NCBI GenBank assembly: GCA_035318985.1
Contig: DATHDP010000012.1
Coordinates: 1 to 51,831 of the forward strand
Reading direction: 5' to 3'
From: VBAS01 sp035318985
GTDB taxonomy: Bacteria; Bacteroidota; Bacteroidia; Chitinophagales; Chitinophagaceae
DNA: 51,831 bases
Shown: one piece after another, positions 33,554 through 41,914 of the stretch
Position numbering within the stretch: position 1 is the stretch's first letter
How the letters are laid out: each line of letters begins with the position of its first letter
Notes under the pieces: model-generated
The model's database searches: none
What the model was told of the DNA's origin: nothing
What the model saw: the letters and a program-made list of their open reading frames with translations, nothing else
Translations under genes and position numbers: made by a program

Positions 33554-34666
33554 TTATTGCTTTACAAATTTTGAAGATTGAAGTCCAATACCATTATTTA
33601 CTTCTACTATATACATCCCAGCCTTGAAAGTTGAACTTAATGGCAAGCTTATCACGTTGCTGCCTTCCATGCTGTTTACTTTATTATTTAGTACTGTTTT
33701 GCCGCTCATGTCATAAACTTTTACATCAACCATTTGTGCTGATGAGGACGTATAGCTAAAAGTAAGTTTATCGTTTGTTGGGTTGCCGATGATCTTGATA
33801 TTATTAGTGCTTGCAGATTTCAATTGGAAGATCAGTACTCTAGAATAATCAACCTTATGATTTTTATCGATCATTTTAAGACGATACATCACTTTATCTG
33901 TACCAGTTGTTGTTTCATAGAAGATATAATTTTCTGTTCCCATTTTTTCAGAAGCAAATACAACACCAACAGATGTAAAATCTCTTCCGTTAAAACTTCT
34001 TTCTACTTCAAAATTGCTGGCGATCTCATTATCGGCAACTGCCCAGTTAAGAGTTACTTTATTATTCTTATTCATATTACCCTGGAAACTGATAAGATGA
34101 ACAGGCAATAGCTTGTTTACTTCCACATCATCACAACCTACTAAAGTGGCATTTACATTTAGATCATCAACTGATGTTCGCACAGTACCGGCTCCATTTT
34201 TTCCACCCAGAGAGAGAGAGAATCTATATACGCCTGGGATATTTATTGCAATTATCTGGCTGTATGAAGTAGCAGTAGTAGCAGTGATGTTGATGCTGTC
34301 AAGAGATTGAACAATTACTCCCGCAGAATTCACGAGGTCTAGTTTTATGAATCTTTTTGCCTGGCCAGTTAGATTGCCGCTGAGCCTGTAAACAAAAGAC
34401 ACATCGACAACAGTTCCGAAATTGAGGTACGGTGTACGCATAATACGTAAACTGTCCGGACTTACCGGTGGTGCTGAGTACACACTTCCATTTCCATTAA
34501 TCACATAACCAGAAGGGCTGGATGCATGGATCATGTCAATGAATTGCCAGCAATTAGCTTCAAGAGGGGCAAAACCATTTTCAAAATTTTCATTGATCTG
34601 TGCAAATGACTTATTTGCAAAAAATGATAGTGTTACAAGAGAGCAAAGAGTAAAAATCTTTTTCAT
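33554..34666 (-). CDS. T9SS-secreted surface protein (array gene 3)
   Basis: 370 residues with the same layout as array gene 2: signal peptide ending SFAQ, a beta-sandwich-like N-terminal domain with two Cys (ANCWQF, LVGCDD), an FN3-like module (FEVERSFNGRDFTSVGVVFA) and a type A sorting domain (NIKIIGNPTNDKLTFSY to SSKFVKQ). The two proteins differ mainly by scattered conservative changes and a small gap near residue 130. The C-terminal coding DNA is nearly identical over long tracts, which suggests recent duplication or gene conversion. The protein should be exported by the Sec and type IX systems and displayed on the cell surface. No enzyme motif is visible. Confidence 0.85.
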   Translation of the reverse strand: MKKIFTLCSLVTLSFFANKSFAQINENFENGFAPLEANCWQFIDMIHASSPSGYVINGNGSVYSAPPVSPDSLRIMRTPYLNFGTVVDVSFVYRLSGNLTGQAKRFIKLDLVNSAGVIVQSLDSINITATTATSYSQIIAINIPGVYRFSLSLGGKNGAGTVRTSVDDLNVNATLVGCDDVEVNKLLPVHLISFQGNMNKNNKVTLNWAVADNEIASNFEVERSFNGRDFTSVGVVFASEKMGTENYIFYETTTGTDKVMYRLKMIDKNHKVDYSRVLIFQLKSASTNNIKIIGNPTNDKLTFSYTSSSAQMVDVKVYDMSGKTVLNNKVNSMEGSNVISLPLSSTFKAGMYIVEVNNGIGLQSSKFVKQ

Positions 34667-34799
34667 TTTCTTAGGGTTGAATGTATAATACGGATTGTTG
34701 TTTCTTTCTTCTGAAGCAGCCGTAATGTTACCGGGAAATTTTTTCTTTAGAGGAGGTATCAGTACGGATTGCTTATCGGGTTTTTTCAGGGATACTGTG
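34667..34799 (-). promoter_or_regulatory. 5' leader of array gene 3
   Basis: About 133 nt, nearly the same as the leader of gene 2: GAGGAGGTATCAGTACGGAT on the plus strand at 34751-34770, the CCGTAATGTTACCGG hairpin (34720-34734) and the TAGGGTTGAATGTATAATAC block next to the start codon. In transcript sense it carries CCTCCT, the core of the 16S rRNA anti-Shine-Dalgarno sequence. Confidence 0.6.
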
Positions 34800-34805
34800 A
34801 TGACA

Positions 34806-34836
34806 CAAACGTAATATGTACATTTAATTGATGCAA
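34806..34836 (-). promoter_or_regulatory. Promoter of array gene 3, with upstream repeat box
   Basis: On the minus strand: CTTG with TTG at 34836-34834, exactly 20 nt, then TACGTTTG at 34813-34806. Two TTTCAAT repeats on the plus strand (34866-34872 and 34881-34887) begin 30 and 45 nt from the -33 element. Confidence 0.8.
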
Positions 34837-35112
34837 GTTTTTCTACGGGTTTTTTTTAAGTAAATTTTCAATACACTCATTTTCAATAAATTTTTTTAAA
34901 AATAATTTTGAACTTAGTATAATTACTTTAGGTGTTTCTCTATTGAATATACCTGGTTAGTAAAATCGTTCAACAAAAAATCACAAACGATGATCAGATT
35001 TTTATTGTAGAGAGTGTTTCGCTTTGTTCATTACATATAGAAAAGGCCCTTTTAATAAAGGACCTTTTTCCGACTAACTGCTGGCTTGTAATAGTATTCT
35101 ATGAAAAAGCTA
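34837..35112 (-). other. Spacer and terminator after array gene 4
   Basis: Next to the stop of gene 4 is a terminator hairpin (plus strand AAAGGCCCTTT and AAAGGACCTTT, about 35042-35068, one mismatch). It is the counterpart of the hairpin in elements A-C, but without the long outer stem. TGGCTTGTAATAGTATTC (35082-35099) may be a remnant of the right arm. The rest is AT-rich with no reading frame. Confidence 0.55.
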
Positions 35113-35736
35113 TTATTGTTTTACAAATTTTAGCGTTTGGCTTACGATGTCATTATTTACTTCAAGTATGTAGATACCAGGGACAAAACCTGAACTTAAT
35201 GGAATAGTTATTAAATTATTTCCTTTAAAACTGCTTATCTTTTGATTAATTAAAATTTTCCCTGTCAGACTATATACTTTTATGTCTGCTTGCTGCACTT
35301 TTATCGAATTATAATTGAAATAAAGTTTATCCCTTACAGGGTTTTCCATGATCCTGATACCGTCATCAAGCTTCATTTTCGATTTGACCAATATGATCCT
35401 CGAATAAAAATCATGCTGGCTGCTCCTGATCAATACTCTAAGACGATACATTATTTTATCAGCGCTGTTCGCCGTATCAGCATAGGTATAATTTTCTGCA
35501 TTAAACTTTTCTGTTGCTGCCAAAACTGCAATAGTCTTAAAGTCTTTTCCATTCGTGCTTTTTTCGATCTCAAAACTATTTACAGCCTGGTTGCTTGCGA
35601 TGGTCCATGTTAGATGGTTGCATGAATTAGCAGGGTCAGCACTGAAATTGGAAATAAAAGCCAGGTCTAATTGTGCATTGAGTGATTGAGTGGTTATAGA
35701 GAAACTAATTAATAGCAGGGTAATAACTTTTTTCAT
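35113..35736 (-). CDS. Short T9SS-sorted protein, C-terminal modules only (array gene 4)
   Basis: I choose the second ATG at 35736 (MKKVITLLLISFSITTQSLN, 207 residues; 35742 is the alternative). After the signal peptide it goes almost directly into the FN3-like module (ADPANSCNHLTWTIASNQAV, FEIEKSTNGKDFKTIAVL) and the type A sorting domain (GIRIMENPVRDKLYFNY to TLKFVKQ). It thus lacks the N-terminal cargo domain of genes 1-3. It could be a shortened array member, or a minimal surface protein in its own right. It keeps the array promoter geometry but has a short leader. Its coding sequence is more diverged than that of genes 2 and 3. Confidence 0.8.
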   Translation of the reverse strand: MKKVITLLLISFSITTQSLNAQLDLAFISNFSADPANSCNHLTWTIASNQAVNSFEIEKSTNGKDFKTIAVLAATEKFNAENYTYADTANSADKIMYRLRVLIRSSQHDFYSRIILVKSKMKLDDGIRIMENPVRDKLYFNYNSIKVQQADIKVYSLTGKILINQKISSFKGNNLITIPLSSGFVPGIYILEVNNDIVSQTLKFVKQ

Positions 35737-35810
35737 TTTCATTAGGGTTGAATTATAACGGATCGTCTATCGTAATTTTCCTTGGATATTGTGATCATTC
35801 TACTACACCA

Positions 35811-35841
35811 CAAACGTAATATGTGCATTCATCTCATACAA
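35811..35841 (-). promoter_or_regulatory. Promoter of array gene 4
   Basis: On the minus strand: CTTG with TTG at 35841-35839, exactly 20 nt, then TACGTTTG at 35818-35811. The predicted leader is only about 65 nt. A single TTTCAAT (35886-35892) begins 45 nt from the -33 element, in phase with the second repeat of genes 2 and 3. Confidence 0.8.
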
Positions 35842-36211
35842 GCTTTTCTAAGGGCATTTTTCCTGCTTATTTTGAAGAGACTCATTTTCAATAAAGAATT
35901 TTAGGAACAGTTTTGAATTTCGTACTATTACTATATTCGTTCAATTATTGAAAGTGTGAATTAGCGAAATCATTTTCACAGCATGTAGCTTGCATGATAA
36001 ATTCATTTCTTCCTCAGGAGTCGATTTTTTAAAAAAACACTTTTTCAGTAACTCTTCTAAGTATATCTTCTTCTGAATCCCAGACATTTTCGTGTTGCCA
36101 ATTTTCTTAAATAAAAGCCTCCTTTATTCGTTTTTATATTGATGATTTCATGCTCATAATGCTTTACAAAAGCATAAACAGGAATTATCTTTATATCGAC
36201 AAATCCAATTC
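35842..36211. other. 370-bp AT-rich gap between divergent genes
   Basis: No gene is seen. The left 60 bp belong to the conserved upstream region of the array promoters. Just before the receptor gene, TATCTTTA (36186-36193) is a near-match to the TAnnTTTG box, preceded by a small GCTTTACAAAAGC hairpin (36162-36174). Confidence 0.4.
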
Positions 36212-39025
36212 ATGAAGAACCTTGCCCTATTGATCTTAATAAGTGGCTTATTCCCCTTTTTTTTATCTGCACAACAGGGTGCAGTAAAAGGCAAACTGAG
36301 TGACAGCACTTTCCAATCGCTTAGTAATGCAACGATCTCTGTTTTACAAAAAACAGATTCTTCACTTGTCGGGTATACAATATCTGATGCGAAGGGAACT
36401 TTCGAACTAAAAAATCTTTCCATTGGCGATTATCAATTATTCATTTCATTTACTGGTTATGAAGTTTACAATAAAACTTTTTCCATTTCTTCTGCTAAAC
36501 GTATTGCAGATCTTGGAACAATAATATTGAAACCAGAATTTAAAACGCTTACCGGTGTTGTTGTTACTGATGCGAGTCCTGTAAAAATGAATGGAGACAC
36601 TATTTCATTCAAAGCAAATGCGTTTAACTCAAAACCTGGTGCAACTGTAGAAGATGTATTGAAAAAAATACCAGGATTACAAGTACAGAGAGACGGAACA
36701 ATTAAAGCAATGGGAGAACAGGTGCAAAAAATATACGTGGATGGAAAAGAGTTTTTTGGTAATGACCCTAAAATTGCTACTAAGAATTTGACTGCTGATA
36801 TGGTGGACCAGATCCAGGTCTTTGATGATATGAGTGAGCAATCAAGATTTACAAAGATCGATGATGGCAGCCGCACAAAGTCTATTAACATTAAATTAAA
36901 AAAAGATAGAAGAAAAGGTGATTTTGGAAGAGCTACAGCAGGAGTCGGAAGCAACTCACGTTACGAAGGAAATTTTTCATTCAATCACTTCAGAGGAGAT
37001 CAGCGTATATCATTAGTTGGGTCGGCAAACAACACAAATAAAGTAAGCTATACATTTACTGATGTTTCATCACAAGGAGGTTCATCATTTTCCAATGGTG
37101 GAGCTACAGGTTCGGGTATGGCAAATGCTTCGGGTGGCTCATCGGGAGGAGTAAGCAGACCACTTTCCGCAGGAATAAATTTTAATGATTCATGGGGGCC
37201 CAAGATCGATTTTCGGGGCAGTTATTTTTATACTGATAATTCAAATGTTCTTGAACAAAATAAATTCAGAAGAAATACTTTCCCGGGAGATTCTGCATCC
37301 GAAACAAGTACTTACAGCAACATTATTAATGGTAACAGAACACACAGGATAAATGCAAGATGGGAATACGTTATCGATTCTGTTAATTCTCTATTATACA
37401 CAGCCAATTTTAGTAAACAGCAATACAAAGGAGTAACAGTTGATACAAATGTTACATTCTCTGATGGAATTGATAAATACCTGGCTACTGAAGTAAGAAC
37501 TAACAAACATGATGACAGGGATGGAATAAATTATTCAGGCGAATTACTTTACCGCAGAAGATTTAAAAGAGTTGGGAGAACATTTACCTTAGGTTGGAGG
37601 AATACCATGGGGGGTAATGATTCAAAGGGCTATAATCTTTCTCCTATCACGGCATACAACAACGATGGTTCTATTGCTTCTTTTAAAGATCTTAACCAGA
37701 AAGCATTCCTGGAAAACGAGTCAGGTATTAACACGATCAGCGCTTCTTATACAGAACCTATTGACCGGAATAAACTTTTTGAAATAAACTATGCATTTTC
37801 AGCAAGTAATAATATTTCGGATAAAAAAACATATGATTTTAATTCAGGTTCGAGTAAGTACGATCAGCTGAATTCACAGCTCTCAAATTATTTTGATTAC
37901 TCAAATACTTCAAGCAGGACGGGTTTCAATTTCCGGCATCAATTAAAGAAGTTCAATTACCAGGTTGGTCTTGGCTACCAGGTCAGCAATTTAGAAAACA
38001 GGAGTGTTACTCTTTCAACAGGAAAAGACACCACAATTCATCAGCGGTTCACTAATCTTTTCCCAACTGCCAATATCAATTATGCTATCACACGATCAAA
38101 AAATATAAAGGTTTATTATAGAGGAAGAACAAATGCACCAAGTGTAAGTCAATTACAGGATGTTCCTGATGTTAGTAACCCGTTGATGATAAAAACGGGA
38201 AACCCTTCATTGAAACAGGAGTTTATAAATAATATTAATATCAATTATAATTCATTTGCCTTAGCATCTCAACGATTTTTTTCAGCAAGTCTTAGCGTCA
38301 ACTTTACTGGAAATAAAATTGTTAACGGTATTGATTCATTGAACGCTATCACAATTATTTATAAACCAGAAAATATGAACGGGTCTGTTAATATGTCTGG
38401 TTCAGGGTCCTTAAATTTTCCGCTTAAAAAAATAAAGGGATTGAATGTGAATCTTACCAATATGATGTACCTGAGCCGTGATGCAAATCTTTTATACAAA
38501 CAAAAGAATTTTACTTCCACTTTCCAGGTGAATCAATCTGCTGGTATAAATTATGGGAAAGAAAATTTTGACCTGTCTGTTAGCGGCGCTTTTGTTTATA
38601 ACCTTGTTGCTTATGATGTAGATAAAGGATCGAATACAAAATATTTCAACCACGCTTATTCTGCTGATTTTACTTACCGTCTCAAAAACCGTTTTTATTT
38701 TCTTACTGATCTGGATTTTTATATCAATTCTGGAAGGAGTGTTGGTTTTAACGAGGATGTTTTTTTATGGAACCTATCTTTTGCAAAGAAATTTTTCCAA
38801 TCCAATGCAGGTGAGATCAAATTCACAATTTATGATATTCTTAAACAGAATAACGGTATAAACAGGATAATTGGCGAAAACTATTTTGAAGATGTGAAAG
38901 CCAACGTGGTACCAAGTTTTTTTATGCTTACCATGAGTTATAATTTTAATCATTTTGGCTCTGGTAAACTTCAGAAGAAGGAACCTTCTTTGCAAAACAT
39001 GATCTTTAACAACAGGCCAAAGTAA
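36212..39025 (+). CDS. Outer-membrane beta-barrel receptor (TonB-receptor-like, OMP_b-brl_3 type)
   Basis: 937 residues. Signal peptide MKNLALLILISGLFPFFLSA, a CarboxypepD_reg-like sandwich (about 22-110: GAVKGKLSDSTFQSLSNATI), a plug (about 120-230: VEDVLKKIPGLQVQRDG, VYVDGKEFFG-like KIYVDGKEFFGNDPK) and a barrel to the end. A loop at about 285-320 is very rich in Gly and Ser (GGSSFSNGGATGSGMANASG). This group of Bacteroidota outer-membrane proteins is related to TonB-dependent receptors, and few have known ligands. No lipoprotein partner is next to it. It ends at a terminator shared with the convergent GEVED protein gene. Confidence 0.9.
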   Translation: MKNLALLILISGLFPFFLSAQQGAVKGKLSDSTFQSLSNATISVLQKTDSSLVGYTISDAKGTFELKNLSIGDYQLFISFTGYEVYNKTFSISSAKRIADLGTIILKPEFKTLTGVVVTDASPVKMNGDTISFKANAFNSKPGATVEDVLKKIPGLQVQRDGTIKAMGEQVQKIYVDGKEFFGNDPKIATKNLTADMVDQIQVFDDMSEQSRFTKIDDGSRTKSINIKLKKDRRKGDFGRATAGVGSNSRYEGNFSFNHFRGDQRISLVGSANNTNKVSYTFTDVSSQGGSSFSNGGATGSGMANASGGSSGGVSRPLSAGINFNDSWGPKIDFRGSYFYTDNSNVLEQNKFRRNTFPGDSASETSTYSNIINGNRTHRINARWEYVIDSVNSLLYTANFSKQQYKGVTVDTNVTFSDGIDKYLATEVRTNKHDDRDGINYSGELLYRRRFKRVGRTFTLGWRNTMGGNDSKGYNLSPITAYNNDGSIASFKDLNQKAFLENESGINTISASYTEPIDRNKLFEINYAFSASNNISDKKTYDFNSGSSKYDQLNSQLSNYFDYSNTSSRTGFNFRHQLKKFNYQVGLGYQVSNLENRSVTLSTGKDTTIHQRFTNLFPTANINYAITRSKNIKVYYRGRTNAPSVSQLQDVPDVSNPLMIKTGNPSLKQEFINNININYNSFALASQRFFSASLSVNFTGNKIVNGIDSLNAITIIYKPENMNGSVNMSGSGSLNFPLKKIKGLNVNLTNMMYLSRDANLLYKQKNFTSTFQVNQSAGINYGKENFDLSVSGAFVYNLVAYDVDKGSNTKYFNHAYSADFTYRLKNRFYFLTDLDFYINSGRSVGFNEDVFLWNLSFAKKFFQSNAGEIKFTIYDILKQNNGINRIIGENYFEDVKANVVPSFFMLTMSYNFNHFGSGKLQKKEPSLQNMIFNNRPK

Positions 39026-39028
39026 AAT

Positions 39029-39061
39029 AAAAGATCATCCAGTTACTGGATGATCTTTTAT
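39029..39061. terminator. Bidirectional terminator between convergent genes
   Basis: A 14-bp perfect stem (39029-39042 with 39046-39059, arms AAAAGATCATCCAG and CTGGATGATCTTTT). A and T runs on the two sides let it act for both the receptor gene and the gene ending at 39083. Confidence 0.88.
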
Positions 39062-39082
39062 TCTATTAATATTATTTACTTT

Positions 39083-41719
39083 TTAATGCGTTACAGTTAG
39101 TTTATTGACGAATGTTTTTTCTGGGGTAAACAACTCAACAACATATAGACCATTGCTTAACCCATTTACTGATACGCTTACCTGGTTATCAGTCTCGGTC
39201 AGTGTGATTGATTTCCTGATCATTACTTCTCCGGCTATTGATCTCACGATCAATGTCGCTGATTGATTCATTGTTGACTTAAATGAGATTGTAAAATCAT
39301 TTTTAGCAGGGTTAGGGTATACTCTGAGTTTTGTAACAAGCTGATCAATTTGTATCAGCCTGGTTTTGCTGTATCTTGATGAACCTGTTTTTTCCACCAT
39401 TTTCAGTCGGTAATAAGATCTTCCCTGTAGTGGTTGTTGATCCAGCAAACTATAATCTGAAGTAAAGTTCGATGTCTTCAAATTTACAGTTCCTATTTTT
39501 TCCCAATTATTCTGATCCTTACTTCTTTCAACTTCAAAACCTTTAGCTTCATCATCGACATATGCTCTCCAGTTTAGTATAACATCTTTTTCTCTCGTTA
39601 GAGTTGCATTAAAATCAAGTAAATCGATAACAAGTGGCATCGACTGAGAAATTACAGGATAGTCTTCGGTTTCACCATCAGCCAACCAGCCCGTTGCACT
39701 ACTTGTAGTTAGGGCTCCGGAATAAAGCCTCACACGTAAAAAACTATTTGGTGTACCGGTTGCTATAGTAATTCCAGTCCAACCCAGTGTTATTGTTTGA
39801 GGTGAAGCACTGCTTGGCACTGTTACCACGACTCCTTCAGATGCATCAAATACACCATTTGCATTATAATCAAGCCAACCTGCTAAATAAGCAATGGCTC
39901 CTGTATTATTTAGAACAGTTACTTCCTGTACATGATTATATGGATGACCATCAGAAACCATAATTGAAACAGTAGAAACTCCATCTTCATCCATTCCATC
40001 GCCAGACGCATTTACCGAACTGTTTAGAGCCCATTCACGATCCCATGCTGAGCCTAATCTTAATAATGAGTTATTACATGCTTTTTGATTGGCAGCCGGA
40101 GATAAGGCAACCGGATCATAAGAAGCAGGTGCATCTCCAAAATCAAGAGCTGGTCTGAAAGGATCGGATGCATCATTTGCGGGCCTATTGTTCCAGGAAG
40201 GTGAACAAGAGGTAACTGATATGGGGTTAGATACGGCAGTAGTACCATCATTATTATATAATGCTATTCGATTATCTACCCTGTAGACTGTACCGTCATA
40301 AATTTGGCCAAGTTGTCCCGATGTATCAGCATATAGATTATATGTATTTGTAGCGGTACTTGTTGTCATATTAAAATGTATCCACTGGCTTTGGTAGGTA
40401 GGTGTAATACGTGTTGATGCGTGTGTAATTATAGTACCGTCTTTTGTAATAAAATCTCCCCAATCATGACTGGGTTGACCTCCGCCATTATCGTTTGGCA
40501 TACCAAAAACCTGTGAGGCTCTTATAGGGGTACTACCACTAAAATCAATTCGCCAAATGATAGATTCGGTATTTGTACTAAATGTACTTGGTTCAGTACC
40601 TTCTACTCCGAGATATAAACAACCATTATAAAAAGCAGCTGAGGCAGCTTCAACACCTTGTGTAAACGTAGGTACACCAAATGTATTTAAATCCGCAATA
40701 ACTGTTGAGATACTGTTTGTATTTACATCATATCTTTTTAGTGACCTGTTGGCAGCGCCTGCTCCAGAACCATTCAGTACATAATAAACATATTTATTTA
40801 CCGGGTCATATGCTATAGAGTTTAATGAATTCCCTCCAATGCCCGGATCAGTAAATAATAGATCGGCTGTTCTGTTAACAGGATCCACCATATATACATT
40901 TAGGTTCATATCGGGATTAGCGAGAAAATAAGCAGGTTGTCCTGTATAAGGTTGCGTATATGGTTTATAATAGTCTGTTGGAAAACCTGGGTCGGTAAAA
41001 CAAGCTATAATATCAGAAAACCAAAAAGTGGCATCTGCTCCAGAAGTGCTTACAGTTATTGTAATTGTTTTTACTGCCCCTGTGATATTAAAAGTAGCAG
41101 TACCTGTATTGCTCGGAGAAACAATTGCAGCACTGGTTGCCGTAATTGTTTTTCCGGGTGATCCGGCAACCCCGAGAATAGTTGTACCATATGTTGCTAC
41201 ACCCACAGTTTGTGGGGTGCCGCCTGTATTTGTCGCCGCAACACTGATTGCCTGACTTGCATCAACATCGTACAAAGTAAAACTTGCATTCGATACTTCA
41301 TTTAAAAAAGTAAGAGTGATTGTTTGTCCTGCTGTCGGTATAAATTTAATATCTGCACCTGTATAGCCTGCTACATCTCCAGCATGATCAGTAACGTCAC
41401 CATAAAAAACACCAGATCCTCCAACTGCCATCGAAGTTGCAATATTTAAAACGTTGGTTGGGCCAAGTGAATAGTTCTGTGACTGCTTCATTGTATTCGT
41501 AACGAACGGCTGACCGGTTGCTGGGTTAATAAAATTATACCAGGAGCCGGCAGAGTTATGCAGAAAATCAAGATAGTCCCAATTAACTGTATAATTTGTA
41601 CACTGCGAAAAAGATGAAGTGGGTACAAGAAAATATGCGACAACGAACAGGTTAATAAACCAGCTTCGAACAAATTTTAAAGTGGGCTTGTAAGCAAGAA
41701 GGTGTATAGTTGTTTTCAT
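39083..41719 (-). CDS. Large T9SS-secreted protein with GEVED domain
   Basis: I use the ATG at 41719 (MKTTIHLLAYKPTLKF, 878 residues), giving a basic start and a signal helix ending SSFSQ; the frame from 41749 adds ten unlikely residues. The N-terminal part (about 40-240) is beta-rich with many Thr/Ala repeats. The middle (about 250-480) has NLNVYMVDPVNRTADLLF and YDPVNKYVYYVLNGSG, which look like propeller blades. A GEVED domain (about 560-690) ends in WLADGETEDYPVI. FN3-like (FEVERSKDQNNWEKIGTV) and type A sorting (LRVYPNPAKNDFTISF) modules follow. Probably a surface adhesin or structural protein; no catalytic motif is seen. Confidence 0.85.
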   Translation of the reverse strand: MKTTIHLLAYKPTLKFVRSWFINLFVVAYFLVPTSSFSQCTNYTVNWDYLDFLHNSAGSWYNFINPATGQPFVTNTMKQSQNYSLGPTNVLNIATSMAVGGSGVFYGDVTDHAGDVAGYTGADIKFIPTAGQTITLTFLNEVSNASFTLYDVDASQAISVAATNTGGTPQTVGVATYGTTILGVAGSPGKTITATSAAIVSPSNTGTATFNITGAVKTITITVSTSGADATFWFSDIIACFTDPGFPTDYYKPYTQPYTGQPAYFLANPDMNLNVYMVDPVNRTADLLFTDPGIGGNSLNSIAYDPVNKYVYYVLNGSGAGAANRSLKRYDVNTNSISTVIADLNTFGVPTFTQGVEAASAAFYNGCLYLGVEGTEPSTFSTNTESIIWRIDFSGSTPIRASQVFGMPNDNGGGQPSHDWGDFITKDGTIITHASTRITPTYQSQWIHFNMTTSTATNTYNLYADTSGQLGQIYDGTVYRVDNRIALYNNDGTTAVSNPISVTSCSPSWNNRPANDASDPFRPALDFGDAPASYDPVALSPAANQKACNNSLLRLGSAWDREWALNSSVNASGDGMDEDGVSTVSIMVSDGHPYNHVQEVTVLNNTGAIAYLAGWLDYNANGVFDASEGVVVTVPSSASPQTITLGWTGITIATGTPNSFLRVRLYSGALTTSSATGWLADGETEDYPVISQSMPLVIDLLDFNATLTREKDVILNWRAYVDDEAKGFEVERSKDQNNWEKIGTVNLKTSNFTSDYSLLDQQPLQGRSYYRLKMVEKTGSSRYSKTRLIQIDQLVTKLRVYPNPAKNDFTISFKSTMNQSATLIVRSIAGEVMIRKSITLTETDNQVSVSVNGLSNGLYVVELFTPEKTFVNKLTVTH

Positions 41720-41866
41720 CTGAACGGATTTAGGTACTACAAAAAACACTTAGAGAATAAAATGATTAAGCAATTTCAATTAAAAGCTTAAAACAAAACA
41801 CCAAAAGTTTAAGGGTACAATACAAGTAAATAATAGTGATTTGCTTGTTCAAAATGTGTTGTTGAA

Positions 41867-41902
41867 ATAAAAAAGCCGCAGTTATCCGCAGCTTTTTTAT
41901 TT
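41867..41902. terminator. Terminator after the small secreted protein gene
   Basis: AAAAAAGC (41869-41876) pairs with GCTTTTTT (41891-41898), extended by CCGCAG/CCGCAG mispairing, with a U-run on the minus strand. It lies 12 bp after the stop codon of the gene ending at 41915. Confidence 0.7.
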
Positions 41903-41914
41903 ACAAAATAGTTT

